Translations under genes and position numbers: made by a program
NCBI GenBank assembly: GCA_014204635.1
Contig: JACHLS010000011.1
Span: 62,001-126,000, forward strand
Length of the DNA: 64,000 bases
Direction of reading: 5' to 3'
From: Sporosarcina luteola
GTDB taxonomy: Bacteria > Bacillota > Bacilli > Bacillales_A > Planococcaceae
Notes under the pieces: generated by a model
Database searches by the model: none
Seen by the model: only the letters and a program-made list of their open reading frames with translations
Told to the model about the DNA's origin: nothing
Part shown: piece after piece, positions 57,044 to 64,000 of the stretch
How the letters are laid out: every line of letters begins with the position of its first letter
Numbering within the stretch: the stretch's first letter is position 1

Positions 57044-57227
57044 CAATATTTGTTGTTACTTTTATTAGTGGGTATTTAATATCCAATAACAGCTACATAT
57101 CCACCATGCATGTAACTTACGAAACGCCCATTAGTATTTTGGGGTATTGTAAAGTAATATTTTGGCGTACCGGATAATGATGATCTTTTTTATAAATTAA
57201 ATCACGGAATTTCATATTGTTGAACAG

Positions 57228-57257
57228 AAAGAGGAGGCTGCCGCCCCCTCTTTTTTA
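57228..57257. terminator. Terminator after the YolD-like gene
   Basis: Stem AAAGAGG.GG/CC..CCTCTTT overlapping the yolD-like stop codon. The T-run is on the plus-strand side (T6). Confidence 0.6.
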
Positions 57258-57611
57258 ATCCACTGACTGGACTGATATGATATCGTTTAATCCGATTCTT
57301 ATATCCCCAAACGGATCGGCTAGAATTAACGTTTGATTATGTATGTCGATTATTTCTATAGTGCCTTGATGTAAAATGATTTGTCCGTCTCTCCACGTTT
57401 TGATAAGTGCCTGGCATTTACGCCTGTGGGCAAAATCAAGCTCTTCTTGCAATGAGGCCAAGTCCCATTCGTTCAACTCCGGATGCTCTACCTTGTCGTC
57501 TTCTGCCTGCCAATCCCTTAGTTGCGCAATGTGCTCTGGAAGCATTAATGAGGTCCAATTGATTGCGCCACGATCTTTCATAGTTTCGTGTTGTTTCAAC
57601 TCTTTATTCAT
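57255..57611 (-). CDS. YolD-like protein, 118 aa
   Basis: MKDRGAINWTSLMLPEHIAQL and the closing segment GDIRIGLNDIISVQ match the YolD-like family (PF08863), which usually lies next to an SOS-induced Y-family polymerase (UvrX/YqjW) on phages or plasmids. No polymerase gene is present here. GAAGGG precedes the ATG at 57611. Lies inside the decayed element. No clear LexA box was found directly upstream. Confidence 0.8.
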   Translation of the reverse strand: MNKELKQHETMKDRGAINWTSLMLPEHIAQLRDWQAEDDKVEHPELNEWDLASLQEELDFAHRRKCQALIKTWRDGQIILHQGTIEIIDIHNQTLILADPFGDIRIGLNDIISVQSVD

Positions 57612-58039
57612 TAGACAACCCTTCTCTCTTTCATGGTGACGGGAATAAGGGCTAATACATATCACTAGTCAAAGTACGTTTAGATTTCCGTAAATAACAG
57701 TATGTCCTTAACCCACCTGCAACATTTTAATTCGCTTTATGTTAATCGATCCGTCCCATGCTATATACATCATATTCAATCCTACGCCATATCATACCGA
57801 TTTATCTAATGTTTTACGCACACTCGTTCCCTTCATTTTTTCATTATAGAGAATGGACGTTCGTGTGTATATGGTAAAAAATCCCTCAAACGTTTGCTTC
57901 AGAAGATAACGCTCCCAAGTGATAAATCCCATTAAGTTTTTTGGCAGTAACCGTTGGTTTACTAATGATTAACAGAGTTTATTTCAGCGTATCATGCAAA
58001 TACTAATTGAAATGTCTTCTGATAAGGAGCGTATTTCGT
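57612..58039. other. Gene-less interval with broken short frames
   Basis: I see only short minus-strand frames interrupted by stops (for example a 14-codon and a 21-codon frame between 57710 and 57840) and no terminator. It may be decayed sequence upstream of the YolD-like gene. A TTGGCA at 57941 could belong to a promoter for the gene at 58040. Confidence 0.35.
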
Positions 58040-58576
58040 ATGTTAAGAAAACTGTTTTATTTTGTGATTCTGATTGGCATTACTTCTATTTTTGATTATG
58101 AAAGTGAAAAGAACACCGTAGCTTTTGGAGATGCCCCGCCTTCTTTTGAAGAAAAATTTGCAGAGGTAGGATATCAATCAGTAGAAGATGCAATTAAGAA
58201 ATTTGAAAATCATTGTAAGTGTGAAGTGAAGTTGCCTCAAGGTATGCCATCAATAAAATTTACTCATAAATTCGGAAGATTTTTTGAAGATAGTAGGTAT
58301 AATATCAATCATTCTTTAACGATCATGTTTGTTGATAAGGAGGAAAGAAACAATGTCTATAAAATTGACATCCGTCCCTTAAAAAATAAATTACAACTCG
58401 AAGGGGAAAAGTATACTCTTCAAGACGGTAGTACAGCCATATATTTTGAACACGATATTTTCAACTTTTTTGTATTCGAAAAAGGAAATCTACAATATAT
58501 ATTAGGCATCAACAAAAACGTTTCTGCCACGGCTACTCCTCAAATCTTAATTGAAATTGCCAATTCATTTAAGTAA
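58040..58576 (+). CDS. Hypothetical secreted or membrane-anchored protein, 178 aa
   Basis: An N-terminal hydrophobic segment (RKLFYFVILIGITSIF) with no lipobox, then a soluble domain with two cysteines close together (HCKCEV near 55-60) and a C-terminal LQYILGINKNVSATATPQI ending IANSFK, similar in style to DUF4367 tails. No family firmly recognised. The start at 58040 follows AAGGAG. Low GC compared with thyA/ypjP, consistent with transfer. Confidence 0.6.
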   Translation: MLRKLFYFVILIGITSIFDYESEKNTVAFGDAPPSFEEKFAEVGYQSVEDAIKKFENHCKCEVKLPQGMPSIKFTHKFGRFFEDSRYNINHSLTIMFVDKEERNNVYKIDIRPLKNKLQLEGEKYTLQDGSTAIYFEHDIFNFFVFEKGNLQYILGINKNVSATATPQILIEIANSFK

Positions 58577-58613
58577 ATTCATCAATAATATGGTTGATAG
58601 GAACAACATGTAA

Positions 58614-58706
58614 TTATGGATAGAGCAAGGTGTTATACAGGTAAAAAGCGTATTCTTCCAAATAATGTATGGGCGCTTTTGGATTTACATAGTATCGGTC
58701 ATTCAT
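58614..58706 (-). CDS. Small hypothetical peptide, 30 aa
   Basis: Aromatic-rich peptide (seven Tyr; begins MNDRYYVNPKAP). TGGAGG lies 7 bases upstream of the ATG with ideal spacing. It ends at TAA, and the downstream frame stays closed, so it is either a genuine small protein or the head of a truncated gene. Not recognised. Confidence 0.4.
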   Translation of the reverse strand: MNDRYYVNPKAPIHYLEEYAFYLYNTLLYP

Positions 58707-58759
58707 GTGTTTACCTCCATATTTATCTGATTTATACTAAATAAAGATGGAGGATAACA

Positions 58760-59141
58760 ATGAATAAACTTAAAAGCTTTGCAAGGAAACTAAAAAAGAA
58801 TTTATTTGTTCTTTATTTAGCATATAAGGATTCGCGAACTCCTTTGTTAGCTAAAATAGTAGCAATATGTGTTGTAGCCTACGCTTTCAGTCCTATTGAT
58901 TTAATCCCTGATTTCATACCTTTTATAGGGTATCTTGATGACCTAATTATTGTCCCTCTGGGAATCTCATTAGCCCTTAGACTAATACCCCCCACAAATC
59001 ATAGAAGAACATAGAGGTAGAGCCGAAGAAATTAAAGAAGACGGTAAGCCGAAAAATTGGTTTGTCGGCGCTCTTTTTATTCTTGTCTGGATCTTAATTG
59101 CCATATGGATAGGAAAACTATTATATAGCTTGTTTTATTAA
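58760..59141 (+). pseudogene. ykvA: YkvA-family (DUF1232) gene with a +1 frameshift
   Basis: The first frame reads the DUF1232 core (YAFSPIDLIPDFIPFIGYLDD) and stops early at 59014. The +1 frame continues seamlessly from the six-C run at 58988-58993 with an EEHRGRAEEIKEDGKPKNW segment and a C-terminal membrane helix (FILVWILIAIWIGKLLYSLF), ending at 59141. With five C the gene would be 126 aa, the usual YkvA length. TGGAGG precedes the ATG. Either a pseudogene, a slippage-controlled gene or a sequencing error. Confidence 0.8.
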
Positions 59142-59154
59142 AACTAATTGCTGC

Positions 59155-59370
59155 ACATAAATAGTCTACTCTCCACCGCGAATCTCCGATGCGATTTTCC
59201 CTTTCTCCCCTAGCCTGCGTAATCTTTGCTAAGGAACTGTCAAGTCCGCCGCTCTCCTCTTAGATAACAGCCAATATCCGATACTTCGATTCCTCCGAAC
59301 ACATTTCAGGAAGGTTTGCCTCTCCTTCGAGCAACTTTCCTATTTCGTTACATTTGTGACATTAACAAAC
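59155..59370 (-). pseudogene. Decayed reading frame of unknown identity
   Basis: Minus-strand frame with protein-like composition (a CHKCNEIGKLLEGEANL stretch, then SGGLDSSLAKITQARG) interrupted by a TAA near 59260 and lacking a start. Possibly the remnant of a gene of the integrated element. The rest of the 59142-59471 interval shows only the promoter below. Confidence 0.3.
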
Positions 59371-59378
59371 TTTTACAG

Positions 59379-59384
59379 TATAAT
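59379..59384 (+). promoter_or_regulatory. -10 element upstream of the RimJ-like gene
   Basis: TATAAT with TGTGAC 18 bases upstream as a weak -35; about 88 bases before the start codon. Confidence 0.45.
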
Positions 59385-59471
59385 CATATTGAATTGAATG
59401 ATGAGAGGACTGAACTATGCGCAGGTATCAATATCTTAATCCCAGAATAAAAAGATACTGGAGGTAATATA

Positions 59472-60002
59472 TTGATTACAGAAATACAAACCGAAAGATT
59501 AGTTTTAAGAAAAATGAAATTGTCAGACTCCGATTGTTTGTTTGATATATGGTCTGATCCGGAAGTTACAAAGTTTATGAATATCAATAGTTTCGCTGAT
59601 AAAAAGCAGGCAATTGATATGATAGAATTTCTTGACAAACTATCTCTGGATAACAAAGCGATTCGTTACTCCATAATTGAACTAGAATCAAATTCAATCA
59701 TTGGCACCTGCGGGTATAATTCAGTGGATTTTTCAAATGCCAAAGCAGAGATTGGATATGATCTTAGTAAAAGCTACTGGGGCAAAGGATATGCGACAGA
59801 AGCCGTTCGTTCTCTGTTGGATTATGCATTTAACACGTTAAAATTCAACAGAATAGAAGCAAAAGTCCAACCTGAAAACAAAAGTTCCATAAAAGTTTTA
59901 CAAAAGTTAAATTTTACTTTTGAAGGCACAATGAGAATGTGCGAAAAATCCGGTGATAAGTTTAATGATCTTACTATTTTCTCTAAACTAATCTCAGATT
60001 AA
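59472..60002 (+). CDS. GNAT acetyltransferase, RimJ/RimL type, 176 aa
   Basis: The N-terminus TERLVLRKMKLSDSDCLFD, the IIGTCGYN strand, and SYWGKGYATEAVRSLLDYAF (acetyl-CoA loop) with NKSSIKVLQKLNF at the end are typical of RimJ/RimL-like N-acetyltransferases (PF13302). The start is TTG at 59472 with GGAGGTAA 6 bases away. It appears intact within the decayed element. Substrate unknown. Confidence 0.82.
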   Translation: MITEIQTERLVLRKMKLSDSDCLFDIWSDPEVTKFMNINSFADKKQAIDMIEFLDKLSLDNKAIRYSIIELESNSIIGTCGYNSVDFSNAKAEIGYDLSKSYWGKGYATEAVRSLLDYAFNTLKFNRIEAKVQPENKSSIKVLQKLNFTFEGTMRMCEKSGDKFNDLTIFSKLISD

Positions 60003-60024
60003 TTCAGAGTTTCTCGGCCTACAT

Positions 60025-60051
60025 GCACAGCCAATTTTGAATTGGCTGTGC
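60025..60051 (+). terminator. Terminator after the RimJ-like gene
   Basis: An 11-bp perfect stem GCACAGCCAAT/ATTGGCTGTGC with a 5-nt loop, followed by a T-rich tract. Confidence 0.85.
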
Positions 60052-60209
60052 TTTATGTTTTTCTAATTTTTAAAGATCCCCTATTCGCCTGCTAACAATA
60101 AAATCCCTCCCGATTCAAATGCAGCTAATCGGTTTGTCGCATCGCTGTCTTGGCTGCCGCTCGCCGGATCACCTCAACGTTGGAAACCATCGGCTCCGTC
60201 ACCGTCCTG

Positions 60210-60293
60210 TCAATGCTCCACCACCGCTGACGCAACCATAGAGGGAAGCCCGTTTGCCTCCATTTGATTACGGTGTTCTTTTGTGACGGCCAT
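60210..60293 (-). CDS. Short frame, 27 aa, possibly truncated
   Basis: Begins MAVTKEHRNQMEANG with TTGAGGT upstream, directly after the cysteine-containing small gene. It ends at a TGA where the same frame then continues in protein-like sequence (QDGDGADGF), so it may be a truncated gene. Not recognised. Confidence 0.3.
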   Translation of the reverse strand: MAVTKEHRNQMEANGLPSMVASAVVEH

Positions 60294-60303
60294 TTTTAAT
60301 ACC

Positions 60304-60462
60304 TCAATTCTTTCGCCCGTGTTTCGTATGCTGTGTCATGCAGACTGATTCAATGTCGACTTCCAAATCACCATTTTCGTCAAATGAAATTACTACGTGA
60401 TACTGCACGACATGAAACTGCTTACCGCATTCTGTACATGTTGGATCGTCAAATTCATACAT
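60304..60462 (-). CDS. Small putative zinc-ribbon protein, 52 aa
   Basis: A CTECGKQF knuckle near residue 10 is followed by beta-like VVQYHVVISFDENGDLEVDI and a single further Cys (SVCMTQHTKHG), so one metal ligand may be missing. The ATG at 60462 has GGAG 7 bases away; the frame is open 22 codons further. Overlaps no other supported gene. Confidence 0.45.
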   Translation of the reverse strand: MYEFDDPTCTECGKQFHVVQYHVVISFDENGDLEVDIESVCMTQHTKHGRKN

Positions 60463-60524
60463 CCCATTCTCCGTTTGGGGGTTATTGTAATCAAAATCAG
60501 CGTTTTCGAAACTATAAATCCTTT

Positions 60525-60867
60525 GCAACCATCAACATTCTAATGCAGCATTATGGTTTTCAAAATCCCGATGGATATATGATTGGAAATTATGCCGGAA
60601 AACCTGCTGGCGAACAATTTTTAAAACGACTTATCGATCTGTTCTTTGAAAGGAAAGAACCCCTCACTCTACCCCTCACTATCTACGACACCTTTTCGTT
60701 TCGTTCCAATTATCAAATCATGTTCCGATTACAACTGTTGCCGTTTTAATCGGTGATACTCCTGATACGGTTTTTACAAAACTTACGCACAATCATTTGG
60801 TATGGATGAAGTTGCAGCAGCCAACTTAATAGACAATATTGTCGTTTTAAATTCCTTTGATAATTAA
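60525..60867 (+). pseudogene. Remnant of a tyrosine recombinase (integrase) C-terminus
   Basis: Three successive frames give a continuous integrase-like tail: GKPAGEQFLKRLIDLFFER and LTIYDT (frame of 60525), VPITTVAVLIGDTPDTVF (from 60722) and TYAQSFGMDEVAAANLIDN (from 60784). This matches the pattern 'ITxHDxRHTxASLLIxxGVPIxxVAxxLGDTxxxVxxTYAHxF' of phage/ICE recombinases. The HxxR box is destroyed and at least two frameshifts are present. It points towards the ypjP-side repeat, 155 bases away. Confidence 0.6.
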
Positions 60868-60981
60868 AAAGTGATCAAGTTGGGGAACATGCTTAAATTG
60901 GTTGTCTGACGAGAAAAAATCGTCTACATAAGAAGTTACCAACCTTCCCTAAGAAACGTTGATTCACCAAAATTTGTGCAT

Positions 60982-61012
60982 AAAAAAACGCCCATCATTG
61001 AGGACGAGCGTT
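60982..61012 (-). terminator. Terminator after ypjP
   Basis: Minus strand: a 10-bp stem AACGCTCGTC/GATGGGCGTT (two G-U) followed by TTTTTTT. It differs from the terminator beside thyA and was presumably brought by the element. Confidence 0.75.
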
Positions 61013-61021
61013 CCAACATTT

Positions 61022-61057
61022 TTATGACAACCACTTCGGTGGCGTGTTTTTCGACCA
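61022..61057 (-). repeat. attL/attR-like repeat (ypjP side)
   Basis: The last 12 codons of ypjP; partner of the repeat at 57008-57043 (31/36 bases, all changes synonymous). Confidence 0.85.
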
Positions 61058-61621
61058 GAAAATATCTCCAATCGAGTGATGCGCTATAAAATCATCTTCA
61101 GCTGTATGATAATGAAAGTTATAGAAAAATCCGTCTTGCGGACGCTTCTCTGTACGGACATGGAACCGGATCAAATCCTTTTCTTTGTCCTTATCATGCA
61201 CATGAAAGATCTTTTCTGCATAATTTCCAGAAGGTGTTTCTGTAATGGCAAGCCTTCTTTTATGAAGGTCTCCCTCGGTTTCCAGCGTTTTTTGAATGAC
61301 TTCCTCAATTTTCGGGAAAATGATCGTGTCAAATTCGTTTTGAATCACTGGACCGATCTTGGAGCCGAACTTCATGTAGGACAAGTCTTTTGCAGAGGCA
61401 TACAACACGGCAACATCTGTAGCATCTGCTAAAGCTGGTTCGGTCTGGAAATAGCTGTCTTCCAGCCCATACTCAATCTCTTGGCTAAGCGATGGTTGGT
61501 CGCTTTCCCGTGCATCGTCCTTTGGATTTAAGTTGGTCCATATTTCATGGCTGGGCGATATGACGCCCAATGTCAGAATCGCAACTGCTGCCATGATGAG
61601 TTTTTGTAGGTATTGTTTCAT
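61022..61621 (-). CDS. ypjP: YpjP-like protein, 199 aa
   Basis: An N-terminal hydrophobic signal/anchor (KLIMAAVAILTLGVI), then an extracytoplasmic domain ending FWSKNTPPKWLS. Matches the YpjP family (PF14005) of unknown function. The start at 61621 follows GGGTG; a GTG nine bases upstream overlaps it. Its last 12 codons form one end of the integrated element, and this copy of the 3' end differs synonymously from the orphan tail next to thyA. Confidence 0.82.
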   Translation of the reverse strand: MKQYLQKLIMAAVAILTLGVISPSHEIWTNLNPKDDARESDQPSLSQEIEYGLEDSYFQTEPALADATDVAVLYASAKDLSYMKFGSKIGPVIQNEFDTIIFPKIEEVIQKTLETEGDLHKRRLAITETPSGNYAEKIFHVHDKDKEKDLIRFHVRTEKRPQDGFFYNFHYHTAEDDFIAHHSIGDIFWSKNTPPKWLS

Positions 61622-61805
61622 CCCATTCACCCGCTTTATCGTTCGCCAAAATTTGAACGACGATATTTTTGTCTTTTTTGTGTATATTTACTAATGCTCT
61701 TACTAAGTAAGACGAAAACAACTTGAAAAGGTTTCATATTTCTCCTTTTCATTGTACAATAAAACCATGAGGATTTGGAGTGTAATGTAAGGAGGTTTTT
61801 ATACA

Positions 61806-61883
61806 ATGGATGTTCAACTATGGATTGGAATTGGTATGCTCGTACTCATTCTTTATTTAAGCTCCTTGAATTTTACGCATTAA
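61806..61883 (+). CDS. Small membrane peptide, 25 aa
   Basis: A single predicted helix (LWIGIGMLVLILYLSSL) with a polar tail. AAGGAGG lies well placed upstream, and TACAAT near 61756 may be a -10. Divergent from ypjP. Not recognised; the length and composition fit small hydrophobic regulatory peptides of Bacilli. Confidence 0.5.
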   Translation: MDVQLWIGIGMLVLILYLSSLNFTH

Positions 61884-62000
61884 AAAAAACATGCAGGCGA
61901 GTTGAGCTGTAAAACGCGATTGTTTATAAAGCCGCATTTGCAATACAACCTGCCTCCAGCCAATTGGCTGACTTAAATACTGAAGAATTTATAATGTATT

Positions 62001-62034
62001 AAAAGCCGTCCTTACGTTGAAGGACGGCTTTTTC
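62001..62034. terminator. Terminator after the methyltransferase gene
   Basis: A 13-bp perfect stem AAAAGCCGTCCTT and its complement with a 6-nt loop and T-runs in both directions. It overlaps the 3' end of the minus-strand gene by two bases. Confidence 0.85.
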
Positions 62035-62812
62035 ATTTGTCGATGTAACCAAAATGAAACTTTGTGTTTGGCCGGATCAGACGGTTCAAATGAAATTTTC
62101 CAAAAACATCTGAATCGAAATGGTCCTTGACAACAACCCGTTTCCGGCATACGCGAAACGCTTCCGCCATCCACTCTTCCGTCAATTGTGAATGCATGCC
62201 CGCCATCCGCAAAGCAGAAAAATTTGTCGATTCCTCGATCGGTTCACTGAACATCGTATCAATGTAGACGATATCCCATGATCGATCAGGCTGCCGTTTC
62301 AAATGCTGAATGGCGTCTTCCTGAATGACACGAATCCGTCCCATCGCCTCGGTTAATTGAGGAAGTTTGGCTTCATATGCTTGAAGACCTTTTTTTGTAA
62401 TGAAAGCCACTGCAGGATCCGCTTCCACGCCCTCTACCAACCCTTCGCTTCCTGTTATAAACGAAGCGACAATGCTATCCGAAGCCAGGCCAAGTGTACA
62501 ATCTAAGAAAGAATCTCCTTGCTTCAGTCCACAAATAGCCATTAGAGGATCCGTCTCTCCCTTCAAAATCCGTTTTAAACGGAATGCTGCCGAGTTGGGA
62601 TGAAAGAAAAACGGTTCCACCACTCCAAAGACAAAATATTCATAACGCTTTTTTCCGGCAACAAGGACATTTGCCGAATACGTCAATTGCATGTTGCGTA
62701 CGGATCGTTTCTTTCTATCGATCACCGGGTAGCCAAGTGTTCGACTCGCTTCTTGGGCTAACAAAAATGTTTCTTCATCCGGCCTGCCGGCAGTTGTGAT
62801 GATCGTCTTCAC
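62033..62812 (-). CDS. Class I SAM-dependent methyltransferase, YpiP/RsmJ-like
   Basis: 259 aa. A Rossmann SAM site around DCTLGLASDSIVAS (motif I, RsmJ-like), an acidic EGVEADPA ribose contact, and IVYIDTMFSEP as the catalytic loop. Related to YpiP and the RsmJ group (PF04445); the substrate is unproven, rRNA is plausible. Its start overlaps the bacilliredoxin stop by four bases (ATGA), so the two are coupled. Confidence 0.8.
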   Translation of the reverse strand: MKTIITTAGRPDEETFLLAQEASRTLGYPVIDRKKRSVRNMQLTYSANVLVAGKKRYEYFVFGVVEPFFFHPNSAAFRLKRILKGETDPLMAICGLKQGDSFLDCTLGLASDSIVASFITGSEGLVEGVEADPAVAFITKKGLQAYEAKLPQLTEAMGRIRVIQEDAIQHLKRQPDRSWDIVYIDTMFSEPIEESTNFSALRMAGMHSQLTEEWMAEAFRVCRKRVVVKDHFDSDVFGKFHLNRLIRPNTKFHFGYIDK

Positions 62813-63246
62813 TCGCTGGCAAGTTGATGGAGGACGCCGGAGATATGTTCTTTAATTTGTTCCATCTCGAAGTTTTCAATCTGTTCCCGTGGAATAAAAT
62901 AGGCAAGTTTTCTGTCCTTCCAAAATGCGATAGAAGGAGAACTTGGCGGGACTTCAGGGAAAAAGCTGCGCATTACATCGGTCGCTTCCTTGTCCTGCCC
63001 TGCAAAAACTGTTAAAAGATGATCCGGCCGATGGTCTGCCGCTTCCAGCGCTTCCCTGACAGCAGGGCGGGCCAAACCTGCAGCACATCCGCAAACTGAA
63101 TTGATTACAATTATCGCTGTCCCATCCAGAGAATCCATTGTTTCTTTCGCCTGCTCCGCAGTCGTCAACTCACTGAATCCCGCCCCGACAAGCTCTTCCC
63201 GCATCGGTTTCACAATGCCCTTCATATATTCATCATATGCATTCAT
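62809..63246 (-). CDS. brxA: Bacilliredoxin BrxA/BrxB family
   Basis: 145 aa, thioredoxin-like fold with the family motif CGC at 52-54 (VCGCAAGLARP). It removes bacillithiol from mixed disulfides (de-bacillithiolation), so the organism probably makes bacillithiol. The neighbourhood next to ypiP and ypjP indicates the YphP (BrxA) orthologue. AAGGGG precedes the ATG. Confidence 0.92.
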   Translation of the reverse strand: MNAYDEYMKGIVKPMREELVGAGFSELTTAEQAKETMDSLDGTAIIVINSVCGCAAGLARPAVREALEAADHRPDHLLTVFAGQDKEATDVMRSFFPEVPPSSPSIAFWKDRKLAYFIPREQIENFEMEQIKEHISGVLHQLASE

Positions 63247-63351
63247 GTAATATCCCCTTCCATGACTAATGTCTGTCTACCCTATTTTACATGGGTTTCT
63301 TCTAATTTTCATGGAAACAGAACTGCAGGGGTTAAAGTTTACATAATAAAA

Positions 63352-64000
63352 TTATCTACTACTTGTAAAACGGCTTAAGAACTCTTGCAGTCTTTCACTT
63401 TTCGGATTGACTAATATTTCTTCCGGATGGCCTTCTTCCTCAATTACTCCTTCATTTAAGAAAAGGACACGATCGGCAATGTCCAAAGCAAAATCCATTT
63501 CATGGGTTACTAGGATCATCGCCATTTCACCTGATTTCGCCAAATCACGGATGACTTCGAGCACCTCTCCTACAAGTTCGGGATCCAACGCAGAGGTTAC
63601 TTCGTCAAATAGCATCACCTTTGGTTTCATCATCAGCGCTCGAGCCATCGCGACCCGCTGTTTTTGACCGCCTGATAGTTGACTCGGATATAGATCGACT
63701 TTATCTGCCAGCCCGACTTTATCCAACATTTCTAGTGCAGTCGCACGGACAGTAGCTTTCTCTTTCTTTTTCACAATGGTTGGGGCTAGCATACAATTTT
63801 CCAGTATGGTCATATGTGGGAACAGGTTAAAATGCTGGAATACCATTCCGATGTCCCCGCGAATCGCCCGCAAATGTTTTTCGTCGGCAGGAAAAGTCTT
63901 ATTGCCCTTTTTCATTTGCCATAGATTTTCTCCATTGACTTCGATTACTCCGGAGCTCGGTTCCTCTAAAGTCATAAGTAAACGGATAATCGTCGTTTTT
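63352..64000 (-). CDS. Polar amino-acid/ectoine-type ABC transporter ATPase, 5' end missing
   Basis: Truncated by the window edge within Walker A ([18 protein letters not shown] remains). Present: Q-loop [12 protein letters not shown], signature [15 protein letters not shown], Walker [17 protein letters not shown]-loop VTHEMDFA. The loop [20 protein letters not shown] resembles EhuA, the ectoine/hydroxyectoine importer ATPase, but substrate assignment needs the neighbouring permease and binding-protein genes. Confidence 0.85.
   Translation of the reverse strand, partial: KTTIIRLLMTLEEPSSGVIEVNGENLWQMKKGNKTFPADEKHLRAIRGDIGMVFQHFNLFPHMTILENCMLAPTIVKKKEKATVRATALEMLDKVGLADKVDLYPSQLSGGQKQRVAMARALMMKPKVMLFDEVTSALDPELVGEVLEVIRDLAKSGEMAMILVTHEMDFALDIADRVLFLNEGVIEEEGHPEEILVNPKSERLQEFLSRFTSSR

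Larger units (their letters stand above)
57008..61057. mobile_element. Degenerate integrative element at the 3' end of ypjP
   Basis: About 4 kb bounded by the two 36-nt ypjP-end repeats. It separates thyA from ypjP, which adjoin in related genomes (from memory of Bacillus subtilis order). Contents: a YolD-like gene, a secreted protein, a 30-aa frame, a frameshifted ykvA-like gene, a RimJ-like acetyltransferase, small cysteine-containing frames, and a broken recombinase C-terminus beside the ypjP-side repeat. Several frames are decayed, so the element is probably immobile. Confidence 0.65.

Noticed and set aside
57850..57864. GAATGGACGTTCG, SOS-box-like
   Set aside because: At least three mismatches from the LexA consensus and not placed in a recognisable promoter.
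60333..60749. 138-codon plus-strand open frame
   Set aside because: Its first third is antisense to the small cysteine-containing gene, and only the part from about 60525 resembles a protein, which then continues in other frames; read as part of an integrase relic, not a gene.
61957..61970. 14-bp perfect palindrome CAGCCAATTGGCTG
   Set aside because: No loop, no nearby promoter and no second copy in a meaningful place; most likely chance, though it resembles the arms of the terminator at 60025.

Overview
The window looks like a chromosomal segment of a spore-forming, low-to-mid GC Gram-positive bacterium of the Bacillales, most likely the Planococcaceae (Sporosarcina or a relative; inferred from gene content and protein flavour, not from a search). 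It has a three-gene gerA-type germination operon, a YjcZ sporulation peptide, strong AGGAGG ribosome sites, A-type promoters, and gene neighbourhoods shared with Bacillus: odhAB/yojO/yojN, xpaC-telA, ypmR-ypmS-msrA-msrB-yozE, and dfrA-thyA-ypjP-ypiP-brxA. No rRNA, tRNA or CRISPR array was seen.

Layout. 1-2.4 kb: 3' end of parC and an MFS carrier. 2.5-12.2 kb: an accessory stretch of mostly single genes (alpha/beta hydrolase, four GNAT acetyltransferases counting the one at 7.9 kb, a lipoprotein zinc metalloprotease, a penicillin-binding-like serine hydrolase, a DnaB/DnaD-domain protein, an ECF sigma/anti-sigma pair, and a LAGLIDADG endonuclease with a tandem ribbon-helix-helix protein) with decayed non-coding patches between them. 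12.4-16.0 kb: FMN riboswitch and ribD-ribE-ribBA-ribH. 16.1-19.3 kb: fni (isoprenoid isomerase) and small genes. 19.4-22.8 kb: modABC with a divergent DNA-binding regulator around a palindromic intergenic site. 22.8-30 kb: AI-2E-type permease, LCP cell-wall ligase, YjcZ, MsrA, CynX-like MFS, ABC-F ATPase, lipoprotein. 30-35.9 kb: cold-shock gene with a structured leader, xpaC-telA, and a MoxR/VWA pair. 36-40.1 kb: odhA-odhB (2-oxoglutarate dehydrogenase). 40.3-48.4 kb: MurG-like transferase, MATE pump, gerA/B/C operon, CAP-domain protein, CobW GTPase. 48.5-56.9 kb: S41 protease, deoD, yozE, msrB-msrA, ypmS, ypmR, DegV, hemolysin III, dfrA, thyA. 57-61 kb: a decayed integrated element. 61-64 kb: ypjP, a 25-aa membrane peptide, ypiP-type methyltransferase, bacilliredoxin, and the 5'-truncated ATPase of an amino-acid/ectoine-type importer.

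The most interesting observation is at 57.0-61.1 kb. A 36-nt copy of the last 12 codons of ypjP lies beside thyA, 4 kb from the complete ypjP. The two copies differ at five positions, all synonymous third-codon changes. Between them sit a YolD-like gene, a frameshifted ykvA-like gene, several decayed or very short frames, and next to ypjP the frame-broken C-terminus of what looks like a tyrosine recombinase. This is the expected footprint of an integrative element that used the 3' end of ypjP as its attachment site and restored the gene end. Second-tier observations are a LexA-like box inside the promoter of the LAGLIDADG/RHH pair, a leader RNA before the cold-shock gene that can fold two ways, and a 17-bp perfect inverted repeat at 7.8 kb.
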